From: a virus
DNA: 64,000 bases
Virus record (IMG/VR): IMGVR_UViG_3300044695_008209
Span: 1-64,000 of that record
Reading direction: 5' to 3' (one strand)
Positions 32,580 through 39,702 of this stretch are shown here, in pieces (the first letter of the stretch is position 1; each line of letters starts with the position of its first letter). Position numbers and translations under genes: made by a program. Under the pieces are notes generated by a model that was not told the origin of the DNA, made no database searches, and worked only from the letters and a program-made list of their open reading frames with translations.

Positions 32580-32935
32580 GACCCGCCCTCATCGAGGGTG
32601 TGGCAGTTCGGCCGGTGCCGGCCGCGCGTTCCACCACACAGGCAGGTCGGCGGGCCCTCGTCCTCACGCGGGAGTGGCGCCGTCAGGAGGCTCGACATCG
32701 CCAGGAGGAGGCCGAGTCTGCCCCCACCGCGGCGCCCGGGCTCCCCGATCTCCACCACGCGCCGCGGTGGGGGCTCCACCTTGGGCGGGACTGGCGCGGG
32801 CATCGACTCCCCCGGCGCGTGATACCCGGTGCACGTGCACCCCTCGACGGGACACGCGTGTTCCTGCGGGAGCGCGCGGTGCTCGCCGCGGCGGTGCCCG
32901 CAGCCGCAGAGCGCCCGGAGTTCGCGGGACGTCAC
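32576..32935 (-). CDS. Cys/His-rich hypothetical protein, 119 aa
   Basis: GTG start in a GTGA overlap. Two clusters (CGCGHRRGEH...CPVEGCTC and CLCGG..RHRPNCH) could each hold zinc, joined by a proline-rich linker. Unrecognised. Confidence 0.5.
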   Translation of the reverse strand: MTSRELRALCGCGHRRGEHRALPQEHACPVEGCTCTGYHAPGESMPAPVPPKVEPPPRRVVEIGEPGRRGGGRLGLLLAMSSLLTAPLPREDEGPPTCLCGGTRGRHRPNCHTLDEGGS

Positions 32936-33360
32936 TCCGCACCCCGCACGCAGATGCCCTGCTCGAAGAGCCACGCCTCGTCGACGATGAAGACGCCTGC
33001 GAGCTCGAGCGCCGCGCGCACCTTCCGCACCTTGGCGAAGTTCCCGCCGCCGATGAGGAAGACCCGGTCGTAGCCGGTCCCGTAGTGCTCGAAGATCCGC
33101 CTCCACGTCTCCAGGCGCTTCTCGAACTTTCGAGCCGCGTAGAGCCCCAGTCCGGGCAGGATCGGCATCCAGCCGATCGGCCACCCCCGCGCGTGCAGGT
33201 GGGCCAGGCCCAGGCACATGACGTCGGACCACTCCTCGCGGATGCCCGACCAGCTGCGCGCGACGAGCTCCACGCGCAACTCCTCGCACTCGCCCTTCCA
33301 GTACGCGAAGGTAACGGGGCCAGCGAGGACCTCGTGCACCAGGTGGTTGACAGTCAGCAT
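32932..33360 (-). CDS. hypothetical protein, 142 aa
   Basis: Start ATG 33360 behind GAGGTGAACATG. Alternating helices and strands (V.LIGGGNFAKV, GVFIVDEAWLF), Rossmann-like in feel, with a Gly-rich GGGN turn. No assignment. Confidence 0.55.
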   Translation of the reverse strand: MLTVNHLVHEVLAGPVTFAYWKGECEELRVELVARSWSGIREEWSDVMCLGLAHLHARGWPIGWMPILPGLGLYAARKFEKRLETWRRIFEHYGTGYDRVFLIGGGNFAKVRKVRAALELAGVFIVDEAWLFEQGICVRGAE

Positions 33361-33375
33361 GTTCACCTCACTCCT

Positions 33376-33381
33376 CTTATG
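33376..33381 (-). promoter_or_regulatory. CATAAG single-box promoter
   Basis: Minus strand CTTCGGGCATAAGAGGAGTGAGGTGAACATG; full consensus. Confidence 0.75.
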
Positions 33382-33402
33382 CCCGAAGAAGGCCGTATCT
33401 TG

Positions 33403-33449
33403 GCTAAAAGAGCGCGACCACCACCGTACTCCCTTCCGGTGGTGGTCGC
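33403..33449 (-). terminator. 13-bp perfect hairpin terminator
   Basis: GCGACCACCACCG/CGGTGGTGGTCGC with a 10-base loop, then TCTTTTAGCC. Ends the RNA cassette at 33.45-33.7 kb. Confidence 0.8.
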
Positions 33450-33464
33450 GTCTTGTCCTGAAGT

Positions 33465-33694
33465 AGTGGAGGGGAGGGGACTCGAACCCCACTCGCCCGC
33501 TTCGTTCCGACCAGTTAGCCGCTCTTCGCCCCCCTGCAGGGATTCAAGATGCTGGTCCAGCGCCTCACTCAGAGCTGCGCAGACCGCGATGCGTGATTTA
33601 GGCGTGAGTCTCGACCGACTTCCTCGGTCCTCAGTTCGTGCGAGCCTCGTGTCCGTCTATTAGGACGTCCGGCACCTGCACGGATTCCCCCTCC
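33465..33694 (-). ncRNA. candidate tRNA-like or tmRNA-like RNA, about 225 bases
   Basis: Has its own CATAAG promoter and strong terminator but no normal gene. The predicted transcript begins GGAGGGG, exactly complementary to CCCCTCC near its 3' end. A T-arm-like hairpin with loop TTCGAGT and stem GGGG/CCCC (33475-33491) sits next to that 3' strand, and TCCG/CGGA near the 5' end could be a D-arm. A full cloverleaf was not found. The 5' purine run is also a good ribosome site for a 16-codon GTG frame (33631-33681), so the pairing may be chance. Confidence 0.4.
33631..33681 (-). CDS. possible 16-residue leader peptide
   Basis: GTG frame ending in TGA, preceded by GGAGGGGG at correct spacing, directly behind the promoter box at 33701. 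May be translated, or may be part of an RNA gene. Confidence 0.25.
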   Translation of the reverse strand: MQVPDVLIDGHEARTN

Positions 33695-33700
33695 AGCACA

Positions 33701-33706
33701 CTTATG
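33701..33706 (-). promoter_or_regulatory. CATAAG single-box promoter (RNA cassette)
   Basis: Minus strand TTCGGGCATAAGTGTGCTGGAGG, immediately after the SLOG gene stop; full consensus. Confidence 0.7.
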
Positions 33707-33712
33707 CCCGAA

Positions 33713-34156
33713 CTACGCGGCGTTTTCCACACGGAAGGTGCCGTCCGGCCAGACGATGAAGACCGGAATGCCGCGCTTCCTGGCCCTGCGGATCGTCGAC
33801 CAGGTGCCCGACCGGAGCTCTTCCTCGAACCCCGCCGGCGCGGCGATGAGGACGTCGCTCTCATCCACGATGTCCTGATTGCGGTCCAGGGGCGGCTTCG
33901 GGGGCCTCTCGCTGAGGTAGTACGGCAGCGCGTCGTGCCACTTCAGGCAGTTCGCCCGCTTCGACGGGATGTCGCATGGGTGCGCGATCACGTTGATGCT
34001 GCGGACGCCGCACAGGTAGTCGAACTCCCCATCGGCGCCGACGCAGTCGCCGTGCCGCGCGAACGAGATGTCCTGCGTGTCCGAGAGCATCTCGCCCACG
34101 CGGAGCTTCTGGGCCCCGGTCATGCCCTTCTGGGTCCCGGTGAACCCGACGATCAT
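33713..34156 (-). CDS. SLOG-family Rossmann nucleotide-binding protein, 147 aa
   Basis: MIVGFTGTQKGMT at the N-terminus, HGDCVGADGEFD, then RPPKPPLDRNQDIVDESDVLIAAP and RSGTWSTIRRARKRG: the order of the SLOG/YspA-type proteins, which bind or sense nucleotides or related ligands and often accompany defence or counter-defence systems. Role here unknown. Confidence 0.75.
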   Translation of the reverse strand: MIVGFTGTQKGMTGAQKLRVGEMLSDTQDISFARHGDCVGADGEFDYLCGVRSINVIAHPCDIPSKRANCLKWHDALPYYLSERPPKPPLDRNQDIVDESDVLIAAPAGFEEELRSGTWSTIRRARKRGIPVFIVWPDGTFRVENAA

Positions 34157-34476
34157 CGGCCGCCCGGCGGGGAGTCGAACTCCGCGACGTCGCAGCGGTC
34201 CCAGTCACCGCAGGAGTTGTTGGCCACCAGGATCGCGACCAGCTTCCAGCGGTAGGGGCCGTAGATTCGGGTCTCGACCTCGGGATTGAAGAAGGGCGGC
34301 GTTACCTTCTGGTGCCGGATGTACCAGCGCGGCGCCGGCAGGCGTGCGAGGAACCTGTGCTTGAGCCCGCGGAAGTACCCGAGGACGAGGGACCAGAGCA
34401 CCGCTCCGGTCGAGAACAGGAAGGAGGCGAAGGCGAACTCGCCGTGGTCGTTGTGCAGGTGCTGGAGCCAGTCCAT
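34153..34476 (-). CDS. single-pass membrane protein, 107 aa
   Basis: Start ATG 34476 in an overlap. One hydrophobic segment (FASFLFSTGAVLWSLVLGYF, about 15-36) followed by a basic, proline-rich part (LPAPRWYIRHQK), so the C-terminus is probably inside the cell. Function unknown. Confidence 0.6.
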   Translation of the reverse strand: MDWLQHLHNDHGEFAFASFLFSTGAVLWSLVLGYFRGLKHRFLARLPAPRWYIRHQKVTPPFFNPEVETRIYGPYRWKLVAILVANNSCGDWDRCDVAEFDSPPGGR

Positions 34477-34850
34477 CAGAGTTTCCTCCCTGCGAGCGCT
34501 GTCTCGAGCACCTGGAAGTGCCCCGTCGCGCGCAGCGCGTACTGCTGGACCCCGCGGTCGTTGACCTCGGTGTCGCCCATGTACTGCACGAACGTGGCTG
34601 CCGCACTCCTGAGGAGGTCGTAGCCCTCCAGCCGCGCGACAGCGTCGTGCTCGCCCGCGAGTGCCGCGTACTCTTCGTCGGTGATGAGCCCGGCGTCGTG
34701 CAGTGCACCGCGCTGGTGCCGTACCAGGTCGTGCTCGCGCTGCTGCGCGTCGAGGCGCGCGACCGCGCAGTTGTGGTGACCCTGCTCGCGCCAGCACCCC
34801 TCGAAGTGGGTCTGTCCGGGGTTCTCCGGGTAGGGAAACTTGGTGCCCAT
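34476..34850 (-). CDS. hypothetical protein, 124 aa
   Basis: His/Cys in the first 35 residues (HFEGCWREQGHHNC), then helical. GGAGG site upstream. No CATAAG box seen ahead of it. Unrecognised. Confidence 0.55.
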   Translation of the reverse strand: MGTKFPYPENPGQTHFEGCWREQGHHNCAVARLDAQQREHDLVRHQRGALHDAGLITDEEYAALAGEHDAVARLEGYDLLRSAAATFVQYMGDTEVNDRGVQQYALRATGHFQVLETALAGRKL

Positions 34851-34886
34851 GGGGCCTCCGTGAGAGTGAAGGGGAGGTACCGAACG

Positions 34887-34924
34887 AGCAGGAGGGACGG
34901 CCCTTGGGGGCCGTCCCTCCTGCT
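34887..34924 (-). terminator. 17-bp perfect hairpin
   Basis: AGCAGGAGGGACGGCCC and its exact complement around a 4-base loop, 65 bases after the stop of gene 34989. The tail is TCGTTCGG rather than TTTAGC. Confidence 0.75.
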
Positions 34925-34988
34925 GCCCTCTACTGGCCCGGCAGGCCCGCGCGGATCTTCGGCGTGCGGAGACTGGAGGGTGGAGAGA

Positions 34989-35618
34989 TCAGCCGATCGA
35001 GATCTGGCCGGGGAAGAGGCAGACCTCGGGCGAGCGAGACGCGGCCCACGTCGCCACGTCGGCCAGGAACGCCGCGCGCGCCGCCCGGTAGTCCGTCTGG
35101 ACCCCGAGGCGGACCCCGTTCGTCTGGGCCTTCACGACCACCGTGGTCGTGACGCCGTTCTTCTCGGTCGACCATGTCCAGCTCGACCGCGTCGCGTTCT
35201 TCTTCCGGGTGGTCGAGCTGTTGTCCTCGTCGTCCTCCTCCTCGCTGACCTCGATGGTCTCCTTCGAGACCTGGATCTTGGGGAGATTCTCGGGGCAGCC
35301 GAGTCGCTCGAGGAGGCGCTTCACCTCGGGCCGGTTCGAGTCCCCCTCGGCCTTGTGCACGCCTCCGTCGTCGACGGAGCGGTCGCGGTATCCGCCGTCG
35401 TACACGGCTTCCGCGTGGAGGACGCGGAGGGACACGCGGCGCTCCCCGTCCGCGTTGCGCTCCAGGAACGTGATCTGGGTGGCGAGGGAGCTGCTCTCGT
35501 GGAACAGCATCATCCCTGGGCGGTGGTGCGCGCTCAGGATGTCGGCAAGCGCGCCGGCAGCGGGCGCACCGGTGGTGTTGATGGTGATGTCGCGGGGACG
35601 GGGAGAAGACGAGGACAT
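34989..35618 (-). CDS. hypothetical protein, 209 aa
   Basis: Start ATG 35618. Strongly acidic stretch (SEEEDDEDNSS) in the middle; Ser/Thr-rich. No family seen. Single-gene cassette. Confidence 0.55.
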   Translation of the reverse strand: MSSSSPRPRDITINTTGAPAAGALADILSAHHRPGMMLFHESSSLATQITFLERNADGERRVSLRVLHAEAVYDGGYRDRSVDDGGVHKAEGDSNRPEVKRLLERLGCPENLPKIQVSKETIEVSEEEDDEDNSSTTRKKNATRSSWTWSTEKNGVTTTVVVKAQTNGVRLGVQTDYRAARAAFLADVATWAASRSPEVCLFPGQISIG

Positions 35619-35657
35619 GAGTGGACTCCTGAGCCGGGTAGTGGATGGCTCAAGGTG

Positions 35658-35663
35658 CTTATG
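35658..35663 (-). promoter_or_regulatory. CATAAG single-box promoter
   Basis: Minus strand CCGGACATAAGCACCTTGAGCC. Confidence 0.65.
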
Positions 35664-35688
35664 TCCGGGAACATCGACGTTTGCAGGC

Positions 35689-35728
35689 TAAGAAACAGGG
35701 TGGTCGTGGGGGCGATTGAAGTGCCCCC
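35689..35728 (-). terminator. hairpin with CTTAGCC tail
   Basis: Stem GGGGGC/GCCCCC (9-base loop), followed on the minus strand by GTTTCTTAGCC. Second in tandem after gene 35795. Confidence 0.55.
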
Positions 35729-35757
35729 GCGCCGCCTACCCGTCAGCAGCCGAGCGC

Positions 35758-35791
35758 AGCTAAAGAGGCGGACGGGGTCGTGCCGTCGCCC
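35758..35791 (-). terminator. hairpin terminator after gene 35795-36154
   Basis: Stem GGCGACGG...CCGTCCGCC with one mismatch, then CTCTTTAGC. Confidence 0.65.
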
Positions 35792-35794
35792 CCG

Positions 35795-36154
35795 TCAGCG
35801 ACTCTCCTCTCGCAGCCACTCGGTGAGGGCCGCGATGCCGAGCTCCACCCCGTCATCGTAGAGCCGGTTCCGGCAGGTCTCCCATAGGTCAGCCACGGCC
35901 CTCCCCACCTCGGCCTCCGTCCAGGAGGCGACAGGATCACGCTCGTCGACCTCCCGCAGGTGCGCCCAGAGCGTCCCGCTCTTCGAGCTCTGGGTGAGCT
36001 CGATGTAGAAGGTCGCCTTCGCGTCGAGACCCAGGATGATGGACCCCTCGTCTACCCCCCGAACGGGAGAGACTTTTCCGCCCTCTACGGCGTCCCGAAA
36101 GACGCTGAGGATGGCCCGCATCTCTGCGGGCCCGTCCAGGTAGGAGCCGCTCAT
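35795..36154 (-). CDS. hypothetical protein, 119 aa
   Basis: ATG overlaps the stop of the small membrane protein gene. Acidic, mixed alpha/beta. Unrecognised. Confidence 0.5.
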   Translation of the reverse strand: MSGSYLDGPAEMRAILSVFRDAVEGGKVSPVRGVDEGSIILGLDAKATFYIELTQSSKSGTLWAHLREVDERDPVASWTEAEVGRAVADLWETCRNRLYDDGVELGIAALTEWLREESR

Positions 36155-36285
36155 GGCGACCCCAGGACTGAGGCCTGCCAGGCGATGATCGCCCGGTCGA
36201 CTTCGCGGGTGTCCGTCACGAGGTAGAAGACGAAGAACGCGGCCAGAGCCGTGCTCACCAGGAAGCCGAAGAAGTCACAAAGCAT
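36151..36285 (-). CDS. 44-residue membrane peptide
   Basis: Start ATG 36285 behind GAGGTGAACATG. A single hydrophobic segment (FFGFLVSTALAAFFVFYLV, residues 5-23) and a short charged C-terminal tail. Very small; could alter the host membrane. Promoter at 36302. Confidence 0.65.
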   Translation of the reverse strand: MLCDFFGFLVSTALAAFFVFYLVTDTREVDRAIIAWQASVLGSP

Positions 36286-36301
36286 GTTCACCTCCGTGCT
36301 T

Positions 36302-36307
36302 CTTATG
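36302..36307 (-). promoter_or_regulatory. CATAAG single-box promoter (membrane peptide)
   Basis: Minus strand GAGGCATAAGAAGCACGGAGGTGAACATG. The TAA stop of the upstream gene lies inside the hexamer. Confidence 0.7.
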
Positions 36308-36620
36308 CCTCTTCGTAGTTCCCCTTTTCGTTCTTCCGGTACTTGACGGTCTCCGTCCCGCGGGAACGCAGGATGGTGTTGATGCTCCTCAGGAACGGGA
36401 GAGGCATGGTGCTGTCCTCGAGCGCCTTCGGGATGGGGACGTCGCCGAGTTCGGCGGCGCGGCCGACCAGGAGCACGAAGCGGATCTCGGTGGTGGTCTT
36501 GGGGTCGACGTACACGCCGGCGCGGACGCACTCCCAGGACACGCCGTCCTCCTCGTCGATGAGGACGTCCCCCGTCTTGGGGAAGAACTTCTTGTGACTC
36601 AGAACACCGATGGCGGGCAT
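36303..36620 (-). CDS. hypothetical protein, 105 aa
   Basis: Start ATG 36620 (MPAIGVLSHKKFF) behind GGAG. First minus-strand gene left of the divergent control region. Beta-rich; no family. Confidence 0.55.
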   Translation of the reverse strand: MPAIGVLSHKKFFPKTGDVLIDEEDGVSWECVRAGVYVDPKTTTEIRFVLLVGRAAELGDVPIPKALEDSTMPLPFLRSINTILRSRGTETVKYRKNEKGNYEEA

Positions 36621-36651
36621 GCGGACTCCAGGTGGTTTCAGTTTCGGGGTT

Positions 36652-36680
36652 CTTATAGCCCCTCTTGAGTGTGAGTACAA
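36652..36680 (-). promoter_or_regulatory. sigma70-like promoter TTGTAC-17-TATAAG
   Basis: Minus-strand -35 TTGTAC (36675-36680), 17-base spacer, -10 TATAAG (36652-36657). Its -35 is part of the operator repeat. Confidence 0.7.
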
Positions 36681-36701
36681 GTCTTGCGCGTGTACTCACA
36701 C
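36669..36701. promoter_or_regulatory. operator: perfect 11-bp inverted repeat between divergent promoters
   Basis: GTGTGAGTACA and TGTACTCACAC separated by 11 bases (22 bases centre to centre, two helical turns). One arm covers the minus promoter -35, the other lies in the plus promoter spacer, so one bound dimer could control both directions. Confidence 0.75.
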
Positions 36702-36712
36702 CCGGGTATGAC
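36684..36712 (+). promoter_or_regulatory. sigma70-like promoter TTGCGC-17-TATGAC
   Basis: Drives the gene at 36719. Only six bases separate the -10 from ATG, so the transcript should start at or next to the start codon (leaderless). Confidence 0.65.
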
Positions 36713-36718
36713 CCGCCC

Positions 36719-37099
36719 ATGCCAGTTCTTCACGTACCTGCTACCGGCGGCGGCCTTCAGGAGACCCACGTCTCCTCCGGGCAGTCCCTGGCAGCCGCAC
36801 TCAAGGAGCTGAACCTCCTGGGTCTGGCCGCGCAGCGCGGGATGGAACGAAGGACCTCGGCGGGGTGGGTGCGGGTCAACACCTCTCGTACCCTCCGCCC
36901 GACGGACATCATCCGGATGCGTCCGCCTGTGCAGCAGGAGCGCAAGGACCAGGGCGCCGGCGTCGCCGCCGTCCTCACGAAGCTCATGAAGGCGCTCACG
37001 CGCAAGAAGGTACCCGATGAAGTTGATCGAGCTGGTGTACGAAGGCGGCGAGGTTCTCGACCTGTGCCTCGACTCCCAGAGGGAGTACCTCCGAAGTGA
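36719..37099 (+). CDS. hypothetical protein, possible beta-grasp (ubiquitin-like) fold, 127 aa
   Basis: Start ATG 36719. Residues 1-75 (MPVLHVPATGG, SGQSLAAALKELNLLG, TSRTLRPTDIIRM) have the strand-helix-strand order and final LRPTD turn typical of ThiS/ubiquitin-like proteins; weak, by eye only. The last 27 residues overlap the next gene by 83 bases in another frame. First gene of the plus-strand module. Confidence 0.5.
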   Translation: MPVLHVPATGGGLQETHVSSGQSLAAALKELNLLGLAAQRGMERRTSAGWVRVNTSRTLRPTDIIRMRPPVQQERKDQGAGVAAVLTKLMKALTRKKVPDEVDRAGVRRRRGSRPVPRLPEGVPPK

Positions 37100-37901
37100 G
37101 CTGCGAGAGCGCTTCCTCAGCGTCGACCTTCGCGGGAAGAACGCCCTCGAGAGGAAGGTGGTGCTCCAGCGCCTCGTGGCGAAGAGCGCGGTGTTCAACA
37201 ACGTCCTGATCCGAGGGCTGTCCGGATTGGCCGAGGCATCGCAGTTCTTCACGCGATCGAGCCTGCTCCTCGACGCCCTCGGGCGGTCCGAACTCCCCGG
37301 CACCCGCGAGCTCTCCCAGTGGGCGTTCCGCACGAAGAGGGTCTTCGCCTACAGCAGCCTGATGGCCTCCGCGATCCGGGCTGCGGGCATCGGAGCCATC
37401 TCGCGCCACATCGGGCCGTGGTTCCCCACGATCGACTTCGGAGTCAGCGAGGAGGTCTCGAACAGCATCGGGGTGCTCGGGCTGGGTCGCGGCGCCCTCA
37501 TCGTGTTGGGTGACCTCAAGCGCCGGCGGGAGCAGGAGGGGCTCGAGTACGACCTGGTCACGACCGAGAGTGTCCCCGGCACCATCAAGGCCTCCTCCGC
37601 CCTCGACGTCGCAGAGCGGTGCGGCCTCCTCGTGGCGCCCTACGAGGAGATCGACAACGGCGGACCCAACGAAGCGGCGTTGCTCGCCTTGGGCACGCGG
37701 CGCGTCCTCTGCACTTCGCCGACCAGTGCCATCTACGACCTGCGCATGGACGGTCGGCTGCTGAGCGCCGCTCGCTACGAGAAGGGCAGCTACGCGGACG
37801 CCGCGCTACGCTACCAGGGCATCGAGGCGTACATGGAGGCGATCAGCTCCACGCGCCTCAACGGGTACACCATTCCGGACGAAATCCTCAGGAGACTCTG
37901 A
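37017..37901 (+). CDS. hypothetical protein, 294 aa
   Basis: Large soluble protein with mixed helices and strands. The C-terminal half has conserved-looking blocks (TIKASSALDVAERCGLLVAP, EKGSYADAALRYQGIEAYM). Not recognised; position at the head of the plus module would fit a virion structural or assembly protein. Confidence 0.6.
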   Translation: MKLIELVYEGGEVLDLCLDSQREYLRSELRERFLSVDLRGKNALERKVVLQRLVAKSAVFNNVLIRGLSGLAEASQFFTRSSLLLDALGRSELPGTRELSQWAFRTKRVFAYSSLMASAIRAAGIGAISRHIGPWFPTIDFGVSEEVSNSIGVLGLGRGALIVLGDLKRRREQEGLEYDLVTTESVPGTIKASSALDVAERCGLLVAPYEEIDNGGPNEAALLALGTRRVLCTSPTSAIYDLRMDGRLLSAARYEKGSYADAALRYQGIEAYMEAISSTRLNGYTIPDEILRRL

Positions 37902-38131
37902 TGCCCACCTCGAGCGAGGCCTACTCCGCGGTCCCGGTGAACCGGAACGCACGCCAGCGTCTCATGCGCGCAGCGCGTCTCGGTACCCGACCTGTCCGAG
38001 AGACCCCGAACATCGGAGACGCCGTGCGCGCCGTCAGTGCGGTGGCTGCGGTGGCCGATGGGTGGAGCAGCAGCTCCGCGCCGTTCCCGAGTGCGATGAA
38101 GGAAGCCTGGGCCGCACGGACGGAGAGGTAG
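37901..38131 (+). CDS. hypothetical protein, 76 aa
   Basis: ATG overlaps the TGA of the previous gene. Arg/Ala/Ser-rich and basic. Unrecognised. Confidence 0.5.
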   Translation: MPTSSEAYSAVPVNRNARQRLMRAARLGTRPVRETPNIGDAVRAVSAVAAVADGWSSSSAPFPSAMKEAWAARTER

Positions 38132-38134
38132 TCA

Positions 38135-38308
38135 GTGCCGCGACTCGTCCCGCTCAACCCGGCCGTATGCCCGCATTGCCGGAAGAAGGAGACCAAGCGC
38201 CTCGGCTTCTCCGAGGGCGACAAGGGCTCGATCTGGCAGTGCAGCGCGACGGAGTGCGGGAAGACCTTCACCGTCCCTACGCTCTCCCTCGTGAAGAAAC
38301 CCGGTTGA
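38135..38308 (+). CDS. 57-residue zinc-ribbon protein
   Basis: GTG start 3 bases after the previous TAG. Two Cys pairs: VCPHCRKKE and QCSATECGKTF, a classic four-Cys ribbon (C..C-17-C....C). May bind nucleic acid or RNA polymerase. Confidence 0.6.
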   Translation: MPRLVPLNPAVCPHCRKKETKRLGFSEGDKGSIWQCSATECGKTFTVPTLSLVKKPG

Positions 38309-38334
38309 CAGGTGTGCTCACGTGTGAGTACAAG
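38305..38334 (+). promoter_or_regulatory. sigma70-like promoter TTGACA-18-TACAAG with operator word
   Basis: TTGACA (38305-38310) and TACAAG (38329-38334). The operator word TGTGAGTACA (38323-38332) overlaps the -10, and GTGCTCAC/GTGAGTAC makes an imperfect dyad. TTGACA overlaps the stop of the zinc-ribbon gene. Confidence 0.6.
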
Positions 38335-38342
38335 GCAGATGT

Positions 38343-38807
38343 ATGGCGTGGCCACTCGACCAGTCCCCGATTCCGGAAGTGGAGGAAGACGAAGTCGTCC
38401 CTCCCTCGGATGACATCGTGCGCGCAGCGTCTACCATGCCCGCGGGAGAGGCCAAGCGCTCGAACGCGGACGCCGTCCTCGACGCAGTTGCAGGTCGTGC
38501 ACCCTTCAAGAGACGTGACCCGCGCCTCTGTCCGAAGTGCGGATCGGCGTCGAAGACCCGCGGTTCGGTGATCGGGACCCAGACGCTCACCAGGCGCTGC
38601 CAGAACCCGAAATGCAAGAACGAGTTCATGACGGGCTCCATCCGGAACAACATCGAGGTTCCGCCTCCGCCCCCCAACCCGATGCTGCTCGGCGGCCCCT
38701 ACAAGGGCGGACCGGACCGCGGCATCGGGCGCCCTCCCATCGATCCGTACGAACCCATCAACCGCCGAGTCGCCGAGGTGATTCGCAGGAGCGTAGATGA
38801 AGACTGA
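38343..38807 (+). CDS. zinc-ribbon protein, 154 aa
   Basis: Central four-Cys ribbon CPKCGSASKTRG...RRCQNPKCKNEF (about residues 63-94), related in layout to the ribbon two genes upstream. Proline-rich C-terminal linker. Only eight bases between the -10 and ATG. Likely DNA or RNA binding. Confidence 0.6.
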   Translation: MAWPLDQSPIPEVEEDEVVPPSDDIVRAASTMPAGEAKRSNADAVLDAVAGRAPFKRRDPRLCPKCGSASKTRGSVIGTQTLTRRCQNPKCKNEFMTGSIRNNIEVPPPPPNPMLLGGPYKGGPDRGIGRPPIDPYEPINRRVAEVIRRSVDED

Positions 38808-39702
38808 AGCGACCAGCTTCCCCCAGAGGGAAGACGGTGAACAGGCCTCGCGGCGACGCGCGGTACTCGAGCGCGCGAAGGCGCGTGCAGGGGCGGGCGG
38901 CGCACGTCCCGGACCGATGGAGAACGTCCCTCGGTTCGACGAAGTGCACGCCGCGGGCAAGACCATGAAGCCCGCGCCGGGACACGCCACGCCGCCGCCC
39001 GGGCTGTCCAAGGGCACCTCCGAGGCGCTCGCCGCGGTCGAGCGCGCGAACGAGGGCCGGCAGGCCCCCGCGGCGGAGCCGGAGGCCCCCGCGGAGGTGC
39101 AGGCTGAGGGGCCCCTGGACAGGGACGACATCGCCGCCCTCTTCGGCATCCCGCTCGACCGTGCCAGCGAGATCTTCAGCATCGCGTACCCGACGGCGGA
39201 CGACAACGTCTCGGTGCGTCGGCGCGTCGAGAGGCGTCTGCCCGCGCTCGACATCGGGGAGTTCCTGATGAACGGGAGTGCGACGCAGGCGGTCCCCCTG
39301 ATCCCGGTCACCGAGACCGTGAAGAAGGGCCTCACGATCACCTACCAGTCCGTGACCGAAGCCGTGGAGGCCGTGGTCGACTACCGGCTCTCCACCGAGG
39401 CCGCGAAGATCCGCAAGGAGCGGGACGGGGAGAAGTTCGTCGACGTCGAGATGTCCCAGCGGGAGTACGTGCGTCGCCAGAACGAGTACTCCCTCGCGGT
39501 CCACGTGCACGCCTACGGCGAGCAGAAGTGGCCCGCGCTCCTGACGGCGGCAGGCGCGGTCGACGAGAACTCGCTCGACTCGCGCCTGGCCAAGGTCCGG
39601 CAGATCCCCGCCCCCCTCTTCGTGATGGCCATCCAGAACCTCGCCTGGTTCCTCGACCGCGTGCAGCGGACACTGGAGGTAGCGGTTCTGGGAAATGGAT
39701 GA
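38797..39702 (+). CDS. hypothetical protein, 301 aa
   Basis: Residues 1-105 are low-complexity and disordered. The rest is helical with EYSLAVHVHAYGEQKWPALL. Four overlapped neighbours suggest virion assembly, but no family is recognised. Confidence 0.6.
   Translation: MKTEATSFPQREDGEQASRRRAVLERAKARAGAGGARPGPMENVPRFDEVHAAGKTMKPAPGHATPPPGLSKGTSEALAAVERANEGRQAPAAEPEAPAEVQAEGPLDRDDIAALFGIPLDRASEIFSIAYPTADDNVSVRRRVERRLPALDIGEFLMNGSATQAVPLIPVTETVKKGLTITYQSVTEAVEAVVDYRLSTEAAKIRKERDGEKFVDVEMSQREYVRRQNEYSLAVHVHAYGEQKWPALLTAAGAVDENSLDSRLAKVRQIPAPLFVMAIQNLAWFLDRVQRTLEVAVLGNG

Noticed and set aside
33465-33694. Standard tmRNA or tRNA
   Set aside because: Too long for a tRNA and too short for typical tmRNA; the usual 5' GGTTTCGAC and a tag frame are absent. 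Kept only as a candidate RNA.
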